Assembly: GCA_903851365.1 (NCBI GenBank)
Contig: CAINOB010000103.1
Coordinates: forward strand, 1-64,000
DNA length: 64,000 nt
DNA from: an uncultured Bacteroidota bacterium
Lineage (GTDB): Bacteria; Bacteroidota; Bacteroidia; Bacteroidales; UBA12481
Direction: 5' to 3'
Below, in pieces: positions 28,454 to 38,218 of this stretch (positions are counted from its first letter, which is position 1; each line of letters begins with the position of its first letter). The notes under the pieces were generated by a model, which saw only the letters and a list, made by a program, of their open reading frames with translations, was not told the DNA's origin and made no database searches. The position numbers and the translations under genes are program-made.

Positions 28454-29944
28454 ATGAGAAAAAGTATCGTTTTACTGATCGTTATCAGCCTGATATTTCC
28501 AATAGTCCTTCCGGCCCAACAGGCACAAATCAGACAGCTCGACTTGCAGGATGTGATCAAGCTTGCACAGGAAAACTCTCTTGATGCGCTTCTGGCTAAA
28601 CACCGGTTTCGCAGCAGTTACTGGGCTTTTCGATCCTACCAGGCCAATTATCTGCCCTCAGTTTCCCTACAGACTGATGTTGTTGACCTGAGTCGAGCCA
28701 TTGTTAAAAACGTAGTACTGGAAAATGGTGAATGGGTGACCAAATACGCACCGTCCAACCGGCTTAACTCCACAGTCAGCCTCGAAGCAAGTCAGAATAT
28801 CCCGATAACCGGCGGCAGGATCTATGTGAGTTCCCAGCTTGGTCGTCTTGATCTGTTGAATAACGATCCGATCACGCTGATGTCCACTCCGGTTAGCATA
28901 GGATTGGTACAGCCTCTTTTTGCATTCAACAAGTTTAAGTGGCAGAAAAAAATCGAACCCCGGAAATACGATGAAGCCAAAAAGACTTATCTGAGTAACA
29001 TGGAAGATGTTAACCTCAAGGCTGTACGCTATTTTTATGATCTGGCATTGGCGCAGATGAACGTTAAAACATCGAAATTCAACGTTGCCAATAATGATAC
29101 CCTATATCAGATTGCAAAAGGTCGGTTTGAACTCGGGATGATCGATCAGGGCGATTTGATGCAGATGGAACTGAACTTGCTAACCAGCCAGGATAACCTG
29201 ACAAAAGGGGTGCTGGATCTGGAGGTTAAAAAGTCGAATTTAAGAACCTTCCTGGGATTTATCGACAAAATTAATATTGAACTTGTTACCACGCTTGATG
29301 TTCCGAAACTGGTGGTAGATGTTGATAAGGCGCTGGCACTGGCTCGTGAAAATAATCCGTCTATGCTATCCATGGAACGATCGATATTGGAGGCTCAGCA
29401 AAATCTTGCGCAGGTGCAATCGAACTCACGCTTTCAGGCCAACCTGATGGCTCAGTATGGGTTAACGCAGCGGGGAACCGACCTGACTACTGCTTATCAG
29501 AAACCTCTTGAATCTCAGCAGTTGAACATTGGTGTTACGATTCCGATACTCGACTGGGGTATGAGAAAGGGGCAGGTGAGGATGGCCAAATCAAGCCTGG
29601 ATGTTACCCAGGTTAATGTTGAGCAGCAAAAAATCGATTTCGAACAGCAGGTTTTTCTTGATATCATGCAGTTTAATATGCAGGATGAGCAACTCTTGCT
29701 GGCGGCAAAAACAGATACGATATCCCGGACCCGATATGATATCACCAAACAGAAATTCATGCTTGGGAGCCTGGATGTTCTGAAGCTGAACGACGCTTTA
29801 TCGCAGAAGGACAGGGCTATTACGAATTATATGAGCGCGCTGAGAACGTATTGGAACTACTTCTATAATGTTAGGAAGACCACCTTATTTGATTTTGAGA
29901 AAAATGTTCCCTTGGAACAGAGTTACGACGACTTGATTAAATAG
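28454..29944 (+). CDS. TolC family outer-membrane efflux protein
   Basis: This 496-residue protein has a signal peptide (about 1-22, ending LPA-QQ) and two repeats of long amphipathic helices with intervening short beta segments, as in TolC trimers. The segment QLDLQDVIKLAQENS at the mature N-terminus is the usual OEP-family opening. It is the outer-membrane channel for the exporter formed with the adaptor (25511) and permease (27036). A likely terminator follows at 29962-29999, closing the operon. Confidence 0.9.
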   Translation: MRKSIVLLIVISLIFPIVLPAQQAQIRQLDLQDVIKLAQENSLDALLAKHRFRSSYWAFRSYQANYLPSVSLQTDVVDLSRAIVKNVVLENGEWVTKYAPSNRLNSTVSLEASQNIPITGGRIYVSSQLGRLDLLNNDPITLMSTPVSIGLVQPLFAFNKFKWQKKIEPRKYDEAKKTYLSNMEDVNLKAVRYFYDLALAQMNVKTSKFNVANNDTLYQIAKGRFELGMIDQGDLMQMELNLLTSQDNLTKGVLDLEVKKSNLRTFLGFIDKINIELVTTLDVPKLVVDVDKALALARENNPSMLSMERSILEAQQNLAQVQSNSRFQANLMAQYGLTQRGTDLTTAYQKPLESQQLNIGVTIPILDWGMRKGQVRMAKSSLDVTQVNVEQQKIDFEQQVFLDIMQFNMQDEQLLLAAKTDTISRTRYDITKQKFMLGSLDVLKLNDALSQKDRAITNYMSALRTYWNYFYNVRKTTLFDFEKNVPLEQSYDDLIK

Positions 29945-29961
29945 ATAAATAGATGATTGGA

Positions 29962-29999
29962 AAGAGGTGATTCTGATACCGGAATTGCCTCTTTTTTTT
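29962..29999 (+). terminator. Intrinsic terminator after the TolC-like gene
   Basis: An imperfect inverted repeat AAGAGGTGATTC ... GAATTGCCTCTT is followed by a run of nine or more T residues. It separates the exporter operon from secDF. Confidence 0.75.
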
Positions 30000-30012
30000 T
30001 AAATAAATCCAT

Positions 30013-30020
30013 TATATTTG
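30013..30020 (+). promoter_or_regulatory. -7 promoter box (TATATTTG) for secDF
   Basis: TATATTTG, a perfect TAnnTTTG element, lies 50 bases upstream of the secDF ATG and directly after the previous terminator. No well-spaced TTG -33 element was found. Confidence 0.6.
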
Positions 30021-30070
30021 CGCGTTCAAATTGGAACGGATTATAAAAGAATAATTTAAATCGGAAAAAC

Positions 30071-33067
30071 ATGCGTAATAAAGGAGCGATCACGCTGGTA
30101 GCTATATTGTTGGCATTAGTTTGTGTTTACCAGTTATCCTTCACCTTTGTGACATCCCGTGTCGAGAAAAAGGCCACAGAGTATGCCAAAGGAGATCCTA
30201 CTAAGAAGATTTTTTATGAGGATTCCCTGGCTGGAGTGCCTGTATACAATTTCTTTTGGCTGAAAAAGTACACTTATCGTCAATGCCAGGAGCGGGAATT
30301 TAACCTTGGTCTCGACCTTAAAGGCGGTATGAACGTCATGTTGGAAGTGTCGGTTGTTGATTTGGTTAGAGGATTATCGAATAACTCTACTGACCCTACT
30401 TTTGTAAAAGCTTTGCAAACGGCAAAAGCGAGAGTCTCTTCAGGTAAGGATGATTTTGTTACGCTTTTTGGAAAGGCATTTTCTGAACTCGATCCGAATG
30501 CCAAATTAGCCTCCATATTCAATACCATACAGCTTCGTGACAAGATAAAGTATAATTCAACTAACGAAGATGTTCTGAATGTTCTCCGCGGTGAAACCAA
30601 GATTGCCATTGCAAACTCGGTTAAGATTCTCCGTGCTCGTATCGACCAGTTTGGTGTGGCACAGCCTAACTTCCAGGAAATGGGAACAGCCGGCCGTGTA
30701 ATGATTGAACTTCCGGGTATCAAGGATCACGACCGTGTAAGAAAACTTCTGCAGGTTTCAGCTAAACTGGAATTCTGGGAAACTTATGAGAATAAGGAAG
30801 TTTTTGGTTTCCTTCAGGATGCCAACAGCAAGCTTGCTGAACTTGAAAAACTTTCAATACTGCCAGCTGATTCCACCGCAAAAAAGGCAGTAACCCCGGC
30901 AGCTACGGATACCACAAAAGCAAATTCACTGCTCGATAAACTGGAAAAGGACACAGCAAAGACCACCGAAAACAAGAGTCTGGCAGAGATCACAAAAAAG
31001 AATCCATTATTTGGTCTGTTGAGGCCAAATGTCAGTGGTAACGATTTAAATCCGGGCCCGGTTGTTGGTTATTGCCATTTCCGTGATACCGCAAAAGTCA
31101 ACAGGTTGCTGGAATTGCCCCAGGTTAAAAATATTTTCCCGACCACACTACGTCTTTACTGGTCGGCAAAACCCATTGACGGAGCCAATGAGATGTTCTC
31201 CATGATAGCCATTAAGGTTACCAACCGCGAAGGTAAGCCTGCTCTTGACGGTGCCGTGGTAAGCAATGCTCAGTATGATCTTGGCGGCTCAGGCAACAAA
31301 CCAGAGGTTTCCCTGAACATGAATAATGAAGGGGCAAAGATCTGGCAACGTCTGACCAAAGAAAACATCAACCGTTCTATCGCTATTGTCCTTGACAATT
31401 ATGTACGGTCGAATCCAACTGTTCAAAATGAAATTTCCGGAGGCCGGTCCTCGATTTCCGGTGGCGGAATGACGATTGAAGAAGCCCAGGACTTAGCTAA
31501 TATTTTGAATGTCGGCCGCATGGATGCTCCTGCCAAGATTATTCAGGAACAGATCGTGGGACCATCATTGGGTCAGGAAGCTATCAATTCGGGTTTGATG
31601 TCGTTCGTGATGGCTTTTATCCTGGTATTCATTTACATGGCGATTTATTATTCCGGTGCAGGTATCATTGCAAGTATTGCCCTGGTTGTTAACGTATTCT
31701 TCCTTCTTGGCGTTCTTGCTTCACTTGGAGCGGTTCTTACCCTTCCTGGTATTGCCGGTATTGTTCTGACGATCGGTATGGCTGTTGATGCCAACGTTTT
31801 GATTTACGAACGAATCCGTGAAGAGCTCCGTGCGGGCAAGGGAATAAAACTTGCCGTGAAGGAGGGCTTCAAACATGCCATGTCTGCCATTATCGACGGT
31901 AACATGACAACGCTTCTTACCGGGGTTATCCTCTATGTATTTGGTAGTGGTCCAATCCGCGGTTTTGCAACCACCCTCGTAATCGGTGTTCTTACCTCCC
32001 TGTTTACTGCAATATTTGTGTCGCGCCTTATCTTTGAGAGACTGCTCTCGAAAGACAGAAATATTCCTTTTGGCACCAAACTGACCAACAACTTCCTGGT
32101 TAATGTAAGTTTGAAATTTCTTGAAAAACGTTTCTTCTTCTACATATTCTCGGGTTCACTGGTGCTTATCTCAATCATCTCCCTTGCCACCCGTGGACTG
32201 AATATGGGTGTTGACTTTACCGGAGGACGCACATTTGTCGTACGTTTCGACCAGCCTGTTAATACAGCAAACCTTGCAAAAACGATATCAACCGCCTTTA
32301 ATGGTGAAACTCCAATGGTTCAGACTTTCGGACCAACGAACCAGGTTAGAATCGTTACTAAGTACCTCGTCACCGATAATGCCAATGATGTTTCAACCAG
32401 AATTGATAAAGCACTGTACGAAGGGTGTAAATCACTACTCCCTGCTGGAACTAGCCTGGAAACATTCTTGTCAAAAAACAGGCTCGACAGCCAGTTGGTA
32501 GGTCCAACAGTGGCCAGTGACATTGTCAGGTCGGCATTCTTTGCCATCCTGTTTGCCCTGGCACTGATTTTTGTTTACATTCTTGTAAGGTTCAGGAACT
32601 GGCATTTTGGTTTCGGTGGAGTTGTCTCTCTTGCGCATGATACAATTATCGTTTTAGGGTTCTTCTCGTTGTTCTACAGTATCATGCCGTTCTCCATGGA
32701 GATTGACCAGGCCTTCATAGCAGCTATCCTGACTATCATAGGTACTTCAGTTTATGATACTGTTATCGTCCTTGACCGTGTTCGTGAACATACGACACTG
32801 TACCGCAAAAGGGACCGCAGAGAAATTATTGACCATGCCATCGACTCTACATTGGGTCGAACGATAAATACGGCAGGTACTCACGTGGTGGTATTACTGG
32901 CTATGTTCCTTTTCGGTGGACCATCAATAAGGGGATTCATCTTTGCAATGTTAGTTGGTATCATCTTCGGATTCTACTCTTCGATCTTCGTAGCTTCCGC
33001 CTTGGTTTATGACCTCCAGATTTGGAAAGAGAAACGACTTGCTAAAAAACAGAAAGCAATAGCATAA
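30071..33067 (+). CDS. secDF: Protein translocase subunit SecDF (fused)
   Basis: This 998-residue protein is SecD and SecF in one chain, as is usual in Bacteroidota. It has a SecD first helix (8-30), the D1 signature NLGLDLKGGMNV (about 77-88) and a periplasmic P1 domain. Five SecD helices follow (about 510-660), then the SecF half beginning near 690 with GVDFTGGRTFVV (about 715) and its own five helices to about 990. The P1 region contains a charged Ala/Thr/Lys-rich insertion (about 275-315). SecDF uses the proton gradient to help pull secreted proteins out of SecYEG. It has its own promoter box (30013) and a strong terminator (33066-33100). Confidence 0.97.
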   Translation: MRNKGAITLVAILLALVCVYQLSFTFVTSRVEKKATEYAKGDPTKKIFYEDSLAGVPVYNFFWLKKYTYRQCQEREFNLGLDLKGGMNVMLEVSVVDLVRGLSNNSTDPTFVKALQTAKARVSSGKDDFVTLFGKAFSELDPNAKLASIFNTIQLRDKIKYNSTNEDVLNVLRGETKIAIANSVKILRARIDQFGVAQPNFQEMGTAGRVMIELPGIKDHDRVRKLLQVSAKLEFWETYENKEVFGFLQDANSKLAELEKLSILPADSTAKKAVTPAATDTTKANSLLDKLEKDTAKTTENKSLAEITKKNPLFGLLRPNVSGNDLNPGPVVGYCHFRDTAKVNRLLELPQVKNIFPTTLRLYWSAKPIDGANEMFSMIAIKVTNREGKPALDGAVVSNAQYDLGGSGNKPEVSLNMNNEGAKIWQRLTKENINRSIAIVLDNYVRSNPTVQNEISGGRSSISGGGMTIEEAQDLANILNVGRMDAPAKIIQEQIVGPSLGQEAINSGLMSFVMAFILVFIYMAIYYSGAGIIASIALVVNVFFLLGVLASLGAVLTLPGIAGIVLTIGMAVDANVLIYERIREELRAGKGIKLAVKEGFKHAMSAIIDGNMTTLLTGVILYVFGSGPIRGFATTLVIGVLTSLFTAIFVSRLIFERLLSKDRNIPFGTKLTNNFLVNVSLKFLEKRFFFYIFSGSLVLISIISLATRGLNMGVDFTGGRTFVVRFDQPVNTANLAKTISTAFNGETPMVQTFGPTNQVRIVTKYLVTDNANDVSTRIDKALYEGCKSLLPAGTSLETFLSKNRLDSQLVGPTVASDIVRSAFFAILFALALIFVYILVRFRNWHFGFGGVVSLAHDTIIVLGFFSLFYSIMPFSMEIDQAFIAAILTIIGTSVYDTVIVLDRVREHTTLYRKRDRREIIDHAIDSTLGRTINTAGTHVVVLLAMFLFGGPSIRGFIFAMLVGIIFGFYSSIFVASALVYDLQIWKEKRLAKKQKAIA

Positions 33068-33100
33068 AAAAAACCCCGGATTCACCTCCGGGGTTTTTTT
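33066..33100 (+). terminator. Intrinsic terminator after secDF
   Basis: A run of A residues, CCCCGGA, a short loop, TCCGGGG and a run of seven T residues form a classical rho-independent terminator. It is symmetric enough to work on both strands. The next promoter's -7 box begins only 4 bases later. Confidence 0.93.
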
Positions 33101-33103
33101 ATA

Positions 33104-33111
33104 TATATTTG
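33104..33111 (+). promoter_or_regulatory. -7 promoter box (TATATTTG) for tatA
   Basis: TATATTTG lies 16 bases upstream of the tatA ATG (33127). A potential TTG start codon at 33109 is part of this box and so is unlikely to be translated. Confidence 0.6.
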
Positions 33112-33126
33112 CTAAAAATACTTTCC

Positions 33127-33423
33127 ATGGGCGGAGGCGAGATTATTGTTGTTCTGTTGGCTGCATTACTGCTTTTTGGCGCTGATAAGATGCCCGAAGT
33201 AGCTAAAGGTTTGGCGAAAGGCATGAGGGAGTTCCGTAAAGTAACGGATGATATCAAGCGGGAATTTGAAGAATCGACACGCGATATCAAGGATGATATC
33301 AATGATGTTACTGCTGAAGTAAAAAAGAATGCCGAAGAAACCCAGAAAAATATCCGGAACTATATTGATGAGTCGGAAGTCGCAAAGAATATCAAAGATC
33401 TTGGTAAAGACCTTAAGGGCTGA
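33127..33423 (+). CDS. tatA: Twin-arginine translocase subunit TatA/TatE
   Basis: This 98-residue protein has the TatA layout: a short N-terminus GGGEI, one transmembrane helix (about 5-19), the hinge FGADKMPEVAKGLAKGMREF and an amphipathic helix, then a long charged coiled-coil tail. It would form the pore of the Tat pathway for folded proteins. No tatC or tatB is in the window. ATG 33127 is preferred to an upstream TTG because the TTG falls inside the promoter box. It follows secDF but has its own promoter. Confidence 0.92.
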   Translation: MGGGEIIVVLLAALLLFGADKMPEVAKGLAKGMREFRKVTDDIKREFEESTRDIKDDINDVTAEVKKNAEETQKNIRNYIDESEVAKNIKDLGKDLKG

Positions 33424-33496
33424 TCCGATTAACTTTTTTTAACAGATTTACTTTCTATTGGCTGATTTGTAACCTTTTTCGGCCATCCCAAAACCT

Positions 33497-33504
33497 TATA
33501 TTTG
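33497..33504 (+). promoter_or_regulatory. -7 promoter box (TATATTTG) for the DUF5916 gene
   Basis: TATATTTG lies 15 bases upstream of ATG 33520. The in-frame TTG at 33502 is inside the box, which supports the ATG as the true start. Confidence 0.6.
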
Positions 33505-33519
33505 CGCAAAATACGCTCT

Positions 33520-35970
33520 ATGAAGAATGTTTTGCTGGGATCATTGTTCCTCTTTCTTTTTCTGCCTGTTTATAGCCTTGGAGAAAAGAAGCAGGTAAGC
33601 GCGGTCCGTTCCACTGGAAAGATTACAATAGATGGAATACTCGACGAAGCTGCCTGGCAAAGCGCTTCCCCTGCCACTGGTTTTGTGACCTATTCCCCAA
33701 CAATGGGATTGCCTGAAACCCAGAAGACCGAGGTGAGGGTTTTATATGATAACAAAGCGGTATATTTCGGTGTATATCTGCATGATACGGCCCCGGATAG
33801 CATTTTAACCGAGCTCACGAAGCGCGATGAAGTATCGGATGGTAACGTTGACCGCTTCAAAATTTCGTTAAATCCGTATAACGATGGTCAGAACTTGTTC
33901 CAGTTTGAGGTATCTGCTGCCAACGTTCAGGCCGATTCAAAACAATCCTCAGCTTCCAGCAGCTCCAGCGATATGTATCATCATGGTGATCCAACCTGGA
34001 ATACGGTGTGGTACAGCAAAGTGAATATCACAAAAGATGGCTGGATCCTTGAGGTCGAGATCCCCTTTGCAGCCATTCGCTTTCCCAAACAAGACTTACA
34101 GGTTTGGGGGATTAATTTCCAGCGCACCGTTCGCCGTACACGCGAAACAACGACATGGAATCCAATAGACCGAAATTTTGGCGAGGAAAGCCAGATTGGC
34201 GAGCTTCAGGGCATTCAATCGGTTAAGTCACCCATACGCCTCGAATTGTACCCCTTTGCCGCCGGTTACTATCAGATCTCACCAGATGGCAAGGGGTCGT
34301 CGTATGCTGCCGGAATGGACCTAAAATACGGCATTAACGACGCCTATACCCTCGACATGACCTTGGTTCCCGATTTTGGTCAGCGTAAATCAGACCAGAT
34401 CATTTTGAATCTTACTCCATATGAGGTTAAATATCAGGAGAACAGGCAGTTCTTTACGGAGGGAATGGAGCTGTTCGATAAATCCGGACTTTTCTATTCC
34501 CGCAGGATCGGTAAACAGCCCATTGATTATTATAACGCCTGGAGCAATCTCGGAGAAGGGGAAAAGGTAGTTCAAAACCCGGAGGAGGCAAAACTGATCA
34601 ACGTCACAAAGATTTCGGGACGTAATACCAAGAATCTGGGGATGGGGTTCTTAAATGCCATGACGGCAAATACGTATGCAACGATTGAAGATGCTAATGG
34701 AAAGCAGAGAAAGATGCTGACCGATCCATTCAGTAATTACAATATGATTGTTCTTGATCAGGTGTTCGGTCGTAATTCTTATGTAAACCTGACCAACACA
34801 AACGTGGTTACCCCATCATCCGGACACATGGCCAATGTATCAAAGGCATCTGTGAAACTGCGCGATAAGGCCAACAGGTACGGAATTTCCGGAAGCGCGG
34901 CAGCCAGCCTGATTTATGATTCGTTAACCGGAAAACCCACCGTGGGTCATTCCATGAATTTCGGAATGGGGAAATATGGCGGGGCATTAATTGCTTCCTA
35001 TAATTTCAGCCTTCTTTCTGATACCTATAATCCCAACGACATGGGGTATTTGCGAAATAATAACTCTATTAATAATTCGGTTATAGTTTCTCACCGGTTC
35101 CTTGAGCCATTTTCGATATTTAACAACCTGTCCAACAGTTTGGAAATTGATTATAGCATGCTTTATAATCCAAGAAAATATTCGGAAGCACTGCTCAGAT
35201 GGTCCACGGATTTATTGTATACGAATTATTGGGATACCAGAATCTCAATAGAGTGCGCACCGGTGGAATCACACGATTGGTATGAGCCGCGTGTTGCCGG
35301 CCGATATTTTGTAAGACCCTCCTATGTGGTTTTTGAAATTGGCGGATCGAGCGACTACCGAAAAAAGGTTGCATTCAATGCAGGGTTTGCCTTTTTTACG
35401 AATGCTAGGGAAAATCGGGCAATGCAGTTTGAAATCGAACCACGACTGAGGTTGAATAATAAATTGAGCATATTCCCAACATTTCAGATCCTGAATGATA
35501 AGAGTGAAGAGGGTTTTGTTTCTCTTCCCGGGGATGGGAATATCATTTTTGGCAAGCGAAATGTTAAAACGGTCACGAATTCCATATCCGGATCCTATGT
35601 TTTTAATAATAAATCCGCGATAAGCCTTTCCATCAGGCATTATTGGTCGCAGGTAGATTATCTGCAATACTATTTACTGGATTCTAACGGTGGATTGCAG
35701 AATTATCCAGAATATACCGGGAACGAGAATCTGGATTTCAATATTTTCAACATCGACCTGGAATATTCCCTCAATTTTGCCCCTGGCAGCTATTTGACAG
35801 CAGTTTGGAAGAATAACATATCGAATGAGAAAACCATAAATAGTGTTCCTTTTCTTTCCTATTGGGATAACCTTCATGGAACGCTTATATCGCCACAGAC
35901 CAACTCCTTTTCCATTAAGGTGATTTACTATCTCGATTATAAGCGTGTACTGCCGGGCAAGAATAAGTGA
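33520..35970 (+). CDS. Outer-membrane protein with CBM9-like N-terminal domain (DUF5916)
   Basis: This 816-residue protein has a signal peptide (about 1-21, ending VYSLG) and an N-terminal carbohydrate-binding module 9-like beta-sandwich (about 30-210; note [14 protein letters not shown] and the [13 protein letters not shown] segment). A long C-terminal region of amphipathic beta strands (about 220-816) ends in an aromatic/basic strand, consistent with a beta-barrel. Such CBM9/DUF5916 proteins are common in Bacteroidota and their function is unknown; polysaccharide binding or uptake is only suggested. The gene stands alone between tatA and the ABC ATPase, with its own -7 box. Confidence 0.83.
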   Translation: MKNVLLGSLFLFLFLPVYSLGEKKQVSAVRSTGKITIDGILDEAAWQSASPATGFVTYSPTMGLPETQKTEVRVLYDNKAVYFGVYLHDTAPDSILTELTKRDEVSDGNVDRFKISLNPYNDGQNLFQFEVSAANVQADSKQSSASSSSSDMYHHGDPTWNTVWYSKVNITKDGWILEVEIPFAAIRFPKQDLQVWGINFQRTVRRTRETTTWNPIDRNFGEESQIGELQGIQSVKSPIRLELYPFAAGYYQISPDGKGSSYAAGMDLKYGINDAYTLDMTLVPDFGQRKSDQIILNLTPYEVKYQENRQFFTEGMELFDKSGLFYSRRIGKQPIDYYNAWSNLGEGEKVVQNPEEAKLINVTKISGRNTKNLGMGFLNAMTANTYATIEDANGKQRKMLTDPFSNYNMIVLDQVFGRNSYVNLTNTNVVTPSSGHMANVSKASVKLRDKANRYGISGSAAASLIYDSLTGKPTVGHSMNFGMGKYGGALIASYNFSLLSDTYNPNDMGYLRNNNSINNSVIVSHRFLEPFSIFNNLSNSLEIDYSMLYNPRKYSEALLRWSTDLLYTNYWDTRISIECAPVESHDWYEPRVAGRYFVRPSYVVFEIGGSSDYRKKVAFNAGFAFFTNARENRAMQFEIEPRLRLNNKLSIFPTFQILNDKSEEGFVSLPGDGNIIFGKRNVKTVTNSISGSYVFNNKSAISLSIRHYWSQVDYLQYYLLDSNGGLQNYPEYTGNENLDFNIFNIDLEYSLNFAPGSYLTAVWKNNISNEKTINSVPFLSYWDNLHGTLISPQTNSFSIKVIYYLDYKRVLPGKNK

Positions 35971-36022
35971 TTTTGCCGGGGTTGGATTATTCCGTTACTT
36001 TTACGGAAGAAAGTTTTTTACT

Positions 36023-36679
36023 ATGATCCGCGTTGAGGAAATCAGAAAATCATTTGGAAGCCTGGAAGTCCTGAAAGGGATCGATCTGCACGTTGCTTCC
36101 GGTGAAATTGTTTCGATTGTTGGTCCCAGCGGGGCGGGAAAAACCACGCTTCTGCAGATCATGGGCACCCTCGATCGTCCTGATTCAGGAAATATCTGGA
36201 TCCGCGATACCGGGATCAGTTCATTGGATGACCGGAAACTGGCTGCTTTTCGTAATCGTGAAATCGGATTTGTTTTCCAGTTTCATCACTTACTGCCAGA
36301 GTTTACCGCATTGGAAAACGTTTGCATACCGGCTTTTATCTGCAATACACCAAAAGCAAAAGCTGTAAAACGAGCTGCTGAATTACTTGATTATCTGAGA
36401 TTGTCAGACCGGATGGAGCATAAACCGGCAGAATTGTCGGGCGGAGAGAAACAGCGTGTAGCCGTGGCACGGGCCCTGATGAATAATCCTGCGGTGATTC
36501 TTGCTGATGAACCCTCCGGCAATCTTGATTCGGAGAACCAACGTGAACTCCACCAACTTTTTTTTCGACTGAGAGATGAGTTTCATCAGACCTTTGTGAT
36601 CGTAACTCACGACACTACACTTGCAACCCTGTCGGATCGCGTGATTACCATGCGCGACGGACGTATTGTTGCCAATTGA
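36023..36679 (+). CDS. lolD: LolD-like ABC transporter ATP-binding protein
   Basis: This 218-residue ATPase has Walker [10 protein letters not shown] (34-42), Q-loop [12 protein letters not shown], signature LSGGEKQR, Walker [13 protein letters not shown] and the switch His in VTHD. The [16 protein letters not shown] segment is typical of LolD, the ATPase of the lipoprotein-releasing complex. Its permease partner is not adjacent; a LolC/E-like permease is encoded at 6072-7313, and an ATPase-less MacB-type permease at 27036. ATG 36023 is chosen because the upstream open frame overlaps the DUF5916 gene and does not resemble an ABC protein. It is probably co-transcribed with the next two genes. 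Confidence 0.87.
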   Translation: MIRVEEIRKSFGSLEVLKGIDLHVASGEIVSIVGPSGAGKTTLLQIMGTLDRPDSGNIWIRDTGISSLDDRKLAAFRNREIGFVFQFHHLLPEFTALENVCIPAFICNTPKAKAVKRAAELLDYLRLSDRMEHKPAELSGGEKQRVAVARALMNNPAVILADEPSGNLDSENQRELHQLFFRLRDEFHQTFVIVTHDTTLATLSDRVITMRDGRIVAN

Positions 36680-36682
36680 TCC

Positions 36683-37456
36683 ATGGCTGCGATAATACGT
36701 AAGGACATCAGGGACCTGCTGATTGCCAAGCATGACCAATACAACCACCCTGAATTCATACTAAACGATCCCATACAGGTACCGCATTCCTTTGTCATGA
36801 AGGAAGATATCGAGATTTCTTCTTTCATGACCGCCACAATTGCCTGGGGAAACAGGCTGTCCATTATAAAAAATGCATCTGACCTGATGGATCGGATGGA
36901 CAGGGCTCCTTTTGATTTTATACGGCTGGCAGGTTCGGGCGAGATGGACCGACTGGCCGGATTTGTACATCGGACGTTCAATTCGTCTGATCTGTATTGT
37001 TTTATCAGTTGTCTTCAGCAGGTTTACCTGAATCATGGCGGTTTGGAAAAGGTTTTTACTGAAGGGTATGCCAGTGGAGGGATCTATGGGGCCCTCGTGA
37101 ATTTCAGAAAAATATTTGTTTTGTCGGGCCTGTCGGGGCGATCAGCAAAACATGTATCAGATGTTGAAAAGGGATCAGCGGCTAAACGGCTCAATCTGTT
37201 CCTGATGTGGATGGTTCGTAAAGACACACGAGGAGTTCATTTTGGTTTGTGGAATGGTATTTCGGTTGCTGACCTGATGATTCCGCTGGATACGCATGTT
37301 GGCCGGGTGGCCCGGTCACTGGGCCTTCTGAAGCGTAATTCCAACGATTGGCAAGCGGTTGAGGAGCTGACTTCGGCATTGCGGAACCTGGATCCAAACG
37401 ATCCCTGTAAATTTGACTTCAGCTTATTTGGTTTGGGAATATTTGATCATTTTTAG
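36683..37456 (+). CDS. TIGR02757 family protein (DUF2400)
   Basis: This 257-residue cytoplasmic protein matches the pattern of the TIGR02757/DUF2400 family: an early HPEFILNDPIQVPHSF, the EDIEISSFMTATIAWGNR segment and, near the end, PLDTHVGRVARSLGLLKR followed by LDPNDPCKFDFSLFGLG. The family is widespread in Bacteroidota, some members are seen in other phyla, and the function is unknown. The LDTHVGRVARSLGL segment resembles the helix-hairpin/endonuclease III-type region of DNA glycosylases; that link is speculative. It starts 3 bases after lolD and its end abuts trmN6, so it is mid-operon. Confidence 0.85.
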   Translation: MAAIIRKDIRDLLIAKHDQYNHPEFILNDPIQVPHSFVMKEDIEISSFMTATIAWGNRLSIIKNASDLMDRMDRAPFDFIRLAGSGEMDRLAGFVHRTFNSSDLYCFISCLQQVYLNHGGLEKVFTEGYASGGIYGALVNFRKIFVLSGLSGRSAKHVSDVEKGSAAKRLNLFLMWMVRKDTRGVHFGLWNGISVADLMIPLDTHVGRVARSLGLLKRNSNDWQAVEELTSALRNLDPNDPCKFDFSLFGLGIFDHF

Positions 37457-37457
37457 T

Positions 37458-38168
37458 ATGCCGAACGATTGGTTTCAGTTTCGACAGTTTTTGATCCGCC
37501 AGGATCAGACCGCGATGAAGGTGGGTACCGATGGGGTATTGCTCGGTGCCTGGGCTGAATGTGAAACCTGTAAAAATGTTCTTGATGTTGGAACCGGTAC
37601 AGGATTGATCGCGCTGATGATTGCCCAGAGAGCTCCTTCCTCAATTATCACTGCTCTGGAGATTGACCCCTCTGCGGTGCAACAGGCAAAAGAAAATGTG
37701 GCGGCATCTTCCTGGAAAGATCGCATTGATGTTTTGGAAGCAAATTTCCTTGATTGGCAACCTGATAATCAAACCGGGTTTGATCTGATTGTCTGTAATC
37801 CTCCATTTTTTACTCAATCGCTCAAAAATCCTGATTTAAAAAGAACCATGGCCAGACATGACCACGATCTACCTCTCGGACAGCTAGTTGCAAAATCATC
37901 CGGATTGCTTAGCAAAGATGGCAAACTTGCAATGATCCTGCCGGCTGGAAGGCTTGAGGAATCTATCGCATTGGCTTCTGCTAGCGGACTCTTTCTATAT
38001 CGTCAGCTGAATATCCGGGGTAATCCTGATGCACCAATTAAAAGGGTGATGATTGAGCTGAGCAAGGAGAGCAGAAAAGCGGAAATAGCAGAATTGGTTA
38101 TAGAGACCGGATCACGAGGAGTTTACAGTGAGGGGTATAGGAAGTTGACGGTGGCGTTCTATTTGTGA
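37458..38168 (+). CDS. trmN6: tRNA1(Val) (adenine(37)-N6)-methyltransferase
   Basis: This 236-residue SAM-dependent methyltransferase has motif I DVGTGTGLIALMIAQR (about 46-61), a motif II acidic residue in LEIDPSA and the catalytic NPPF in IVCNPPFFTQS (about 115-125), which marks N6-adenine methyltransferases. The opening FRFKQF-like segment (here FQFRQFLIRQDQTAMKVGTDGVLLGAW) is typical of the YfiC/TrmN6 group, which modifies A37 of tRNA-Val. ATG 37458 is used; it lies 1 base after the TIGR02757 stop. Confidence 0.9.
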   Translation: MPNDWFQFRQFLIRQDQTAMKVGTDGVLLGAWAECETCKNVLDVGTGTGLIALMIAQRAPSSIITALEIDPSAVQQAKENVAASSWKDRIDVLEANFLDWQPDNQTGFDLIVCNPPFFTQSLKNPDLKRTMARHDHDLPLGQLVAKSSGLLSKDGKLAMILPAGRLEESIALASASGLFLYRQLNIRGNPDAPIKRVMIELSKESRKAEIAELVIETGSRGVYSEGYRKLTVAFYL

Positions 38169-38218
38169 GATACTTGGTTAGTGAAAATTTTCCACCTGCT
38201 GAATGCCGCGGTAAGCAA

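Noticed and set aside
33109-33126. TTG start for tatA (and similarly TTG at 33502, 44657, 16569 and 50287 for other genes)
   Set aside because: Each of these TTG codons is the end of a TAnnTTTG promoter box a short distance before a better start (ATG, or GTG for the 50287 case), so they belong to the promoter and not to the coding sequence.
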